The notes under the pieces are model-generated. The model had not been told where the DNA came from. It ran no database searches and saw nothing but the letters and a program-made list of their open reading frames with translations. Below, in pieces: positions 61,917 through 64,000 of a stretch of 64,000 bases of DNA. The DNA is from SZUA-547 sp963669315 (lineage in GTDB: Bacteria > Pseudomonadota > Alphaproteobacteria > Rhodobacterales > Rhodobacteraceae): the NCBI GenBank assembly GCA_963669315.1, contig OY770021.1, forward strand, positions 2,232,001-2,296,000, in the 5' to 3' direction. Positions within the stretch are counted from its first letter, which is position 1. Each line of letters starts with the position of its first letter. The translations under genes were made by a program, and so were the position numbers.

Positions 61917-62217
61917 CGCCAACCGTCACAGCCACACAAACGTAGCTGCTTCGTTTGCTATTCCCAGCGGGTGAGCCCCTGTCGCGCACCTGGAGATGTG
62001 CCGTGAACCGTCACCCGGCGATCCCTCGCAGCGAAATTGAAATGAATATTTATTCATGATCGGATTTCATATTCACAACAACCATGCTCGGAGTTACGGC
62101 TGGATCAGGGCATCCGGACTGTCGATCCATAGCCGCTACGGTCGCAGGACGGCGAGGAACTCGAACACGAGCCGCGAGTAACGGCGGCCGGTCAATAATC
62201 TGGGGAGAGATCACAGC
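61917..62217. other. no gene; leader region of glucokinase with an operator
   Basis: About 300 bases without a convincing coding frame. It contains the TATTCA palindrome and a TTGAAA -35-like box at 62037-62042. The ribosome site for glucokinase is GGGGAG near 62201. Confidence 0.5.
62042..62057. promoter_or_regulatory. operator palindrome upstream of glucokinase
   Basis: Arms ATGAATA and TATTCAT with two central T bases, immediately after a TTGAAA -35-like box. A further CATATTCAC half-site lies at about 62068. It shares GAATA-TTATTCA with the operator at 51145. Confidence 0.6.
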
Positions 62218-63183
62218 ATGGCGATCCTGGTTGCAGATGTTGGGGGCACCAATTCTCGTCTGGCTTGCGCGTCAACACATGGCGTCATCGAGGACTCCGT
62301 CAGGCGCTTCAGAAACATCGACTACCGATCGTTCGAGGATATTCTGGCCGAATATATGAGGGTCGAGCGGATCGACGAATTCGAGGCCTGCGGGATTGCT
62401 GTTGCGGGACCTGTCGACGCCGGAAACGCTCAACTTTCGAATATCGACTGGGAAATCACAGAGGACCTGGTTCGACGGGCGACGTCATGCCGTCATATTC
62501 GGCTTATGAACGACCTGACCGCGCTGGGATTGTCGCTGGGCGGCCTCCCGCCTGATGGGGTGAAGCGGCTCAGCGGGCGCTCGGAACGCGCTTTCCGGAA
62601 CGGCCAGGCGCTGGTCGTGGGCCTGGGCACCGGGTTCAACGTCTGCCCTGTGATATCAACGTCCAGAGGCGGCGCGATGTGTCTTGAAGCGAAGGCGGGA
62701 CACGCGCAACTGCCGTCGAACGTCGCTGACAGGCTCAGGTCTCGGCTTGGCCCTGCGATCGACCAGCTTCCTTTGATTGAGGATATTTTTTCCGGGCGTG
62801 GCTTGTCCAAAGTTTTCGCCATCGCGACGGATGGAACGCGGCTCGACGCTGCGAGCGTCGTAGCTGCTCATACCGAAGAGGGCGATCTTCGCGCGGCCTG
62901 GGTGTTGAGCCTCTTTTCTCAGGCGCTGGGCGTTCTCTGCAAAGAACTAGCGGTGCAGTTTCTGCCACGCGACGGAATCTATTTGTCGGGCAGCGTTTCG
63001 CGAGGCGTGCTGGGCGCTGGTTTCGTCAATGACTTCGCCGCCGAGTTTCAACGCAGCGGCAGGTTCGAGAAGCAGCTCAGCCAGATTCCGGTCTCGATTG
63101 TCCGGGAAGACGGAGCTGCATTGATGGGATGCCTTGCGGCGGTTAACGCGCAGGCCGCAACCAAAGCGGCGGCGCCAGCATGA
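62218..63183 (+). CDS. glk: glucokinase
   Basis: The 321-residue ASKHA kinase has the phosphate-1 loop ILVADVGGTNSRLAC, VGLGTGFNVCPVI (phosphate 2), KAGHAQLPSN where glucokinases carry Glu-x-GH, and GIYLSGSVSRGVLGAG near the adenosine site. This is the Glk family (ATP + glucose to G6P), ordinary length. It would phosphorylate the free glucose released by the phosphorylase. Own promoter with a TATTCA operator upstream, so probably co-regulated with the operon. The lactonase-like gene follows 97 bases downstream. Confidence 0.85.
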   Translation: MAILVADVGGTNSRLACASTHGVIEDSVRRFRNIDYRSFEDILAEYMRVERIDEFEACGIAVAGPVDAGNAQLSNIDWEITEDLVRRATSCRHIRLMNDLTALGLSLGGLPPDGVKRLSGRSERAFRNGQALVVGLGTGFNVCPVISTSRGGAMCLEAKAGHAQLPSNVADRLRSRLGPAIDQLPLIEDIFSGRGLSKVFAIATDGTRLDAASVVAAHTEEGDLRAAWVLSLFSQALGVLCKELAVQFLPRDGIYLSGSVSRGVLGAGFVNDFAAEFQRSGRFEKQLSQIPVSIVREDGAALMGCLAAVNAQAATKAAAPA

Positions 63184-63280
63184 GCCAGCGCCGGACACCG
63201 CGTGGGAGCAAGTGTCGTGAGCGCTGTTCCCGAGCAACCAAGTCTTATCGTCTTCGTCGCATCAACTCGGATGTACGCCA

Positions 63281-64000
63281 ATGATTGCTCAAGCCGCCGC
63301 CTATGATAAGTTCGCTCAGCCGACGGTGCCCGTTTGGCGAGGTCTCTCGCACCCATCGAGCATCCGGTCGACAATCATTGAATACCCTTCGCGTACGGCG
63401 CTGATGCGCAGATGCGCGGACAGGATCGCGCAAAGGCTGCGGAACCTGATTTCCGATAAGGGCCGCGCGACCCTGGCCGTGCCGGGTGAGAATGCGCCAC
63501 AACTCTTGCTGGAACAGCTCGGTCGCGCGGCGCTCGCCTGGGAAAACGTCGCCATCACACAAACCGATGAACGCCGCGTGCCGACGGAGTCATTGCGATT
63601 CAGCCACAAGCTGATGTCGAGCACATTGTTCAGAGGCGGCGCTGCGGCGGCCGAGTTTGCACCGCTCTATGACGGATCAGTCAGCGCAGGAAATAACCTG
63701 AGCACGGTCGCAACAACATTGAGGAACGCCATACTTCCCCTGGATGTGGCGGTATTCAGCATAGGCTCCGGTCCGGTGTTCTCACCGCATCGCCAACGAT
63801 CGACCGGGCTGGAAAAGGCGTTATGCCCTGACGCGCCTCCTGTTGTTGAAATCCGGGCGCGCGGCACGTTGGAGTCGCGGACCATCCTTTCCGCCAGGGT
63901 GCTTGCGGGGGCCGACCGGCACATTTTGGTTATCGGTCGCGATACAAGAACGGCGATTGAGAGAGCGATTGCGTTGAACGATCCGATCGAAGCGCCAATT
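63281..64000 (+). CDS. pgl: 6-phosphogluconolactonase-like protein, runs off the window
   Basis: From ATG 63281 the frame is open to the window edge. It matches the 6-phosphogluconolactonase/glucosamine-6-P isomerase-like family: IEYPSRTALMRRCADRIAQR, ATLAVPGENAPQLLLEQLG, AITQTDERRVPTESLRFSHK. The normal active-site block, GMGxDGHTASLFP, reads here AVFSIGSGPVFSPHRQRS, without the usual Gly-His-Thr. Either the enzyme is degenerate or it has a new role. About 30 residues at the start are not homologous; another start is possible. Its place after glucokinase fits conversion of 6-phosphogluconolactone in the Entner-Doudoroff/pentose route. Confidence 0.6.
   Translation, partial: MIAQAAAYDKFAQPTVPVWRGLSHPSSIRSTIIEYPSRTALMRRCADRIAQRLRNLISDKGRATLAVPGENAPQLLLEQLGRAALAWENVAITQTDERRVPTESLRFSHKLMSSTLFRGGAAAAEFAPLYDGSVSAGNNLSTVATTLRNAILPLDVAVFSIGSGPVFSPHRQRSTGLEKALCPDAPPVVEIRARGTLESRTILSARVLAGADRHILVIGRDTRTAIERAIALNDPIEAPI

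Overview
The window looks like an alphaproteobacterial chromosome or large replicon, most probably a Rhodobacteraceae-type organism. It is GC-rich. It carries an RpoE-ChrR sigma/anti-sigma pair next to the singlet-oxygen-linked lipid gene cluster known from Rhodobacter, an IS91-type element paired with a tyrosine recombinase, and Rhodobacterales-style sugar ABC transporters. This is a family-level inference from gene content; no rRNA or complete tRNA is present.

Layout. 0-13.5 kb is a mosaic of small genes, IS remnants and broken genes. It holds two nested IS21 fragments, a truncated flippase, an intact three-gene glycosyltransferase operon (minus strand, 3.8-7.4 kb), a transaldolase remnant fused to an IS630 fragment, a GT8 glycosyltransferase, an IS3 element that truncates an aldehyde dehydrogenase, and a 158-bp MITE-like element. 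13.5-20.0 kb is one 2144-residue RTX-type secreted protein with a 684-bp tandem repeat. 20.0-22.7 kb is an IS91-like element. 23.1-29.0 kb is an RpiR regulator, an AfuABC/FbpABC-type importer and a HAD phosphatase whose end is cut by an IS1182-type element. After a tyrosine recombinase (30.0 kb), 30.9-39.5 kb is the rpoE-chrR pair and a divergent, overlapping operon (DUF2177, FAD amine oxidase, DUF1365, chalcone-isomerase-like, MFS, DUF3833 lipoprotein, SDR) ending in a CFA-type methyltransferase. Two RpoE-like promoters with the same 18-nt spacing lie back to back between the arms.

39.6-51 kb is accessory again. It has a near-complete IS21 element with a broken istA inside a ParB-like fragment, small hypothetical genes, an XRE repressor divergent from a five-gene operon encoding three Tat-signal proteins, an alpha/beta hydrolase, a CDF transporter, a 3' fragment of tRNA-Thr (probable attachment site) and a nucleotidyltransferase gene behind twin palindromes.

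51.3-64 kb is a coherent disaccharide-use locus: two periplasmic binding proteins with one ATPase and one permease (XylFGH/RbsABC type), a PfkB kinase, a GH65 phosphorylase, a SorC-type regulator, beta-phosphoglucomutase, glucokinase and a diverged 6-phosphogluconolactonase. The inferred logic is uptake of an alpha-glucosyl disaccharide, phosphorolysis to beta-glucose-1-phosphate plus a sugar, conversion of both to glucose-6-phosphate, and entry to the Entner-Doudoroff or pentose route. A shared TATTCA palindrome occurs upstream of the transporter operon and glucokinase, with half-sites between the regulator and the mutase.
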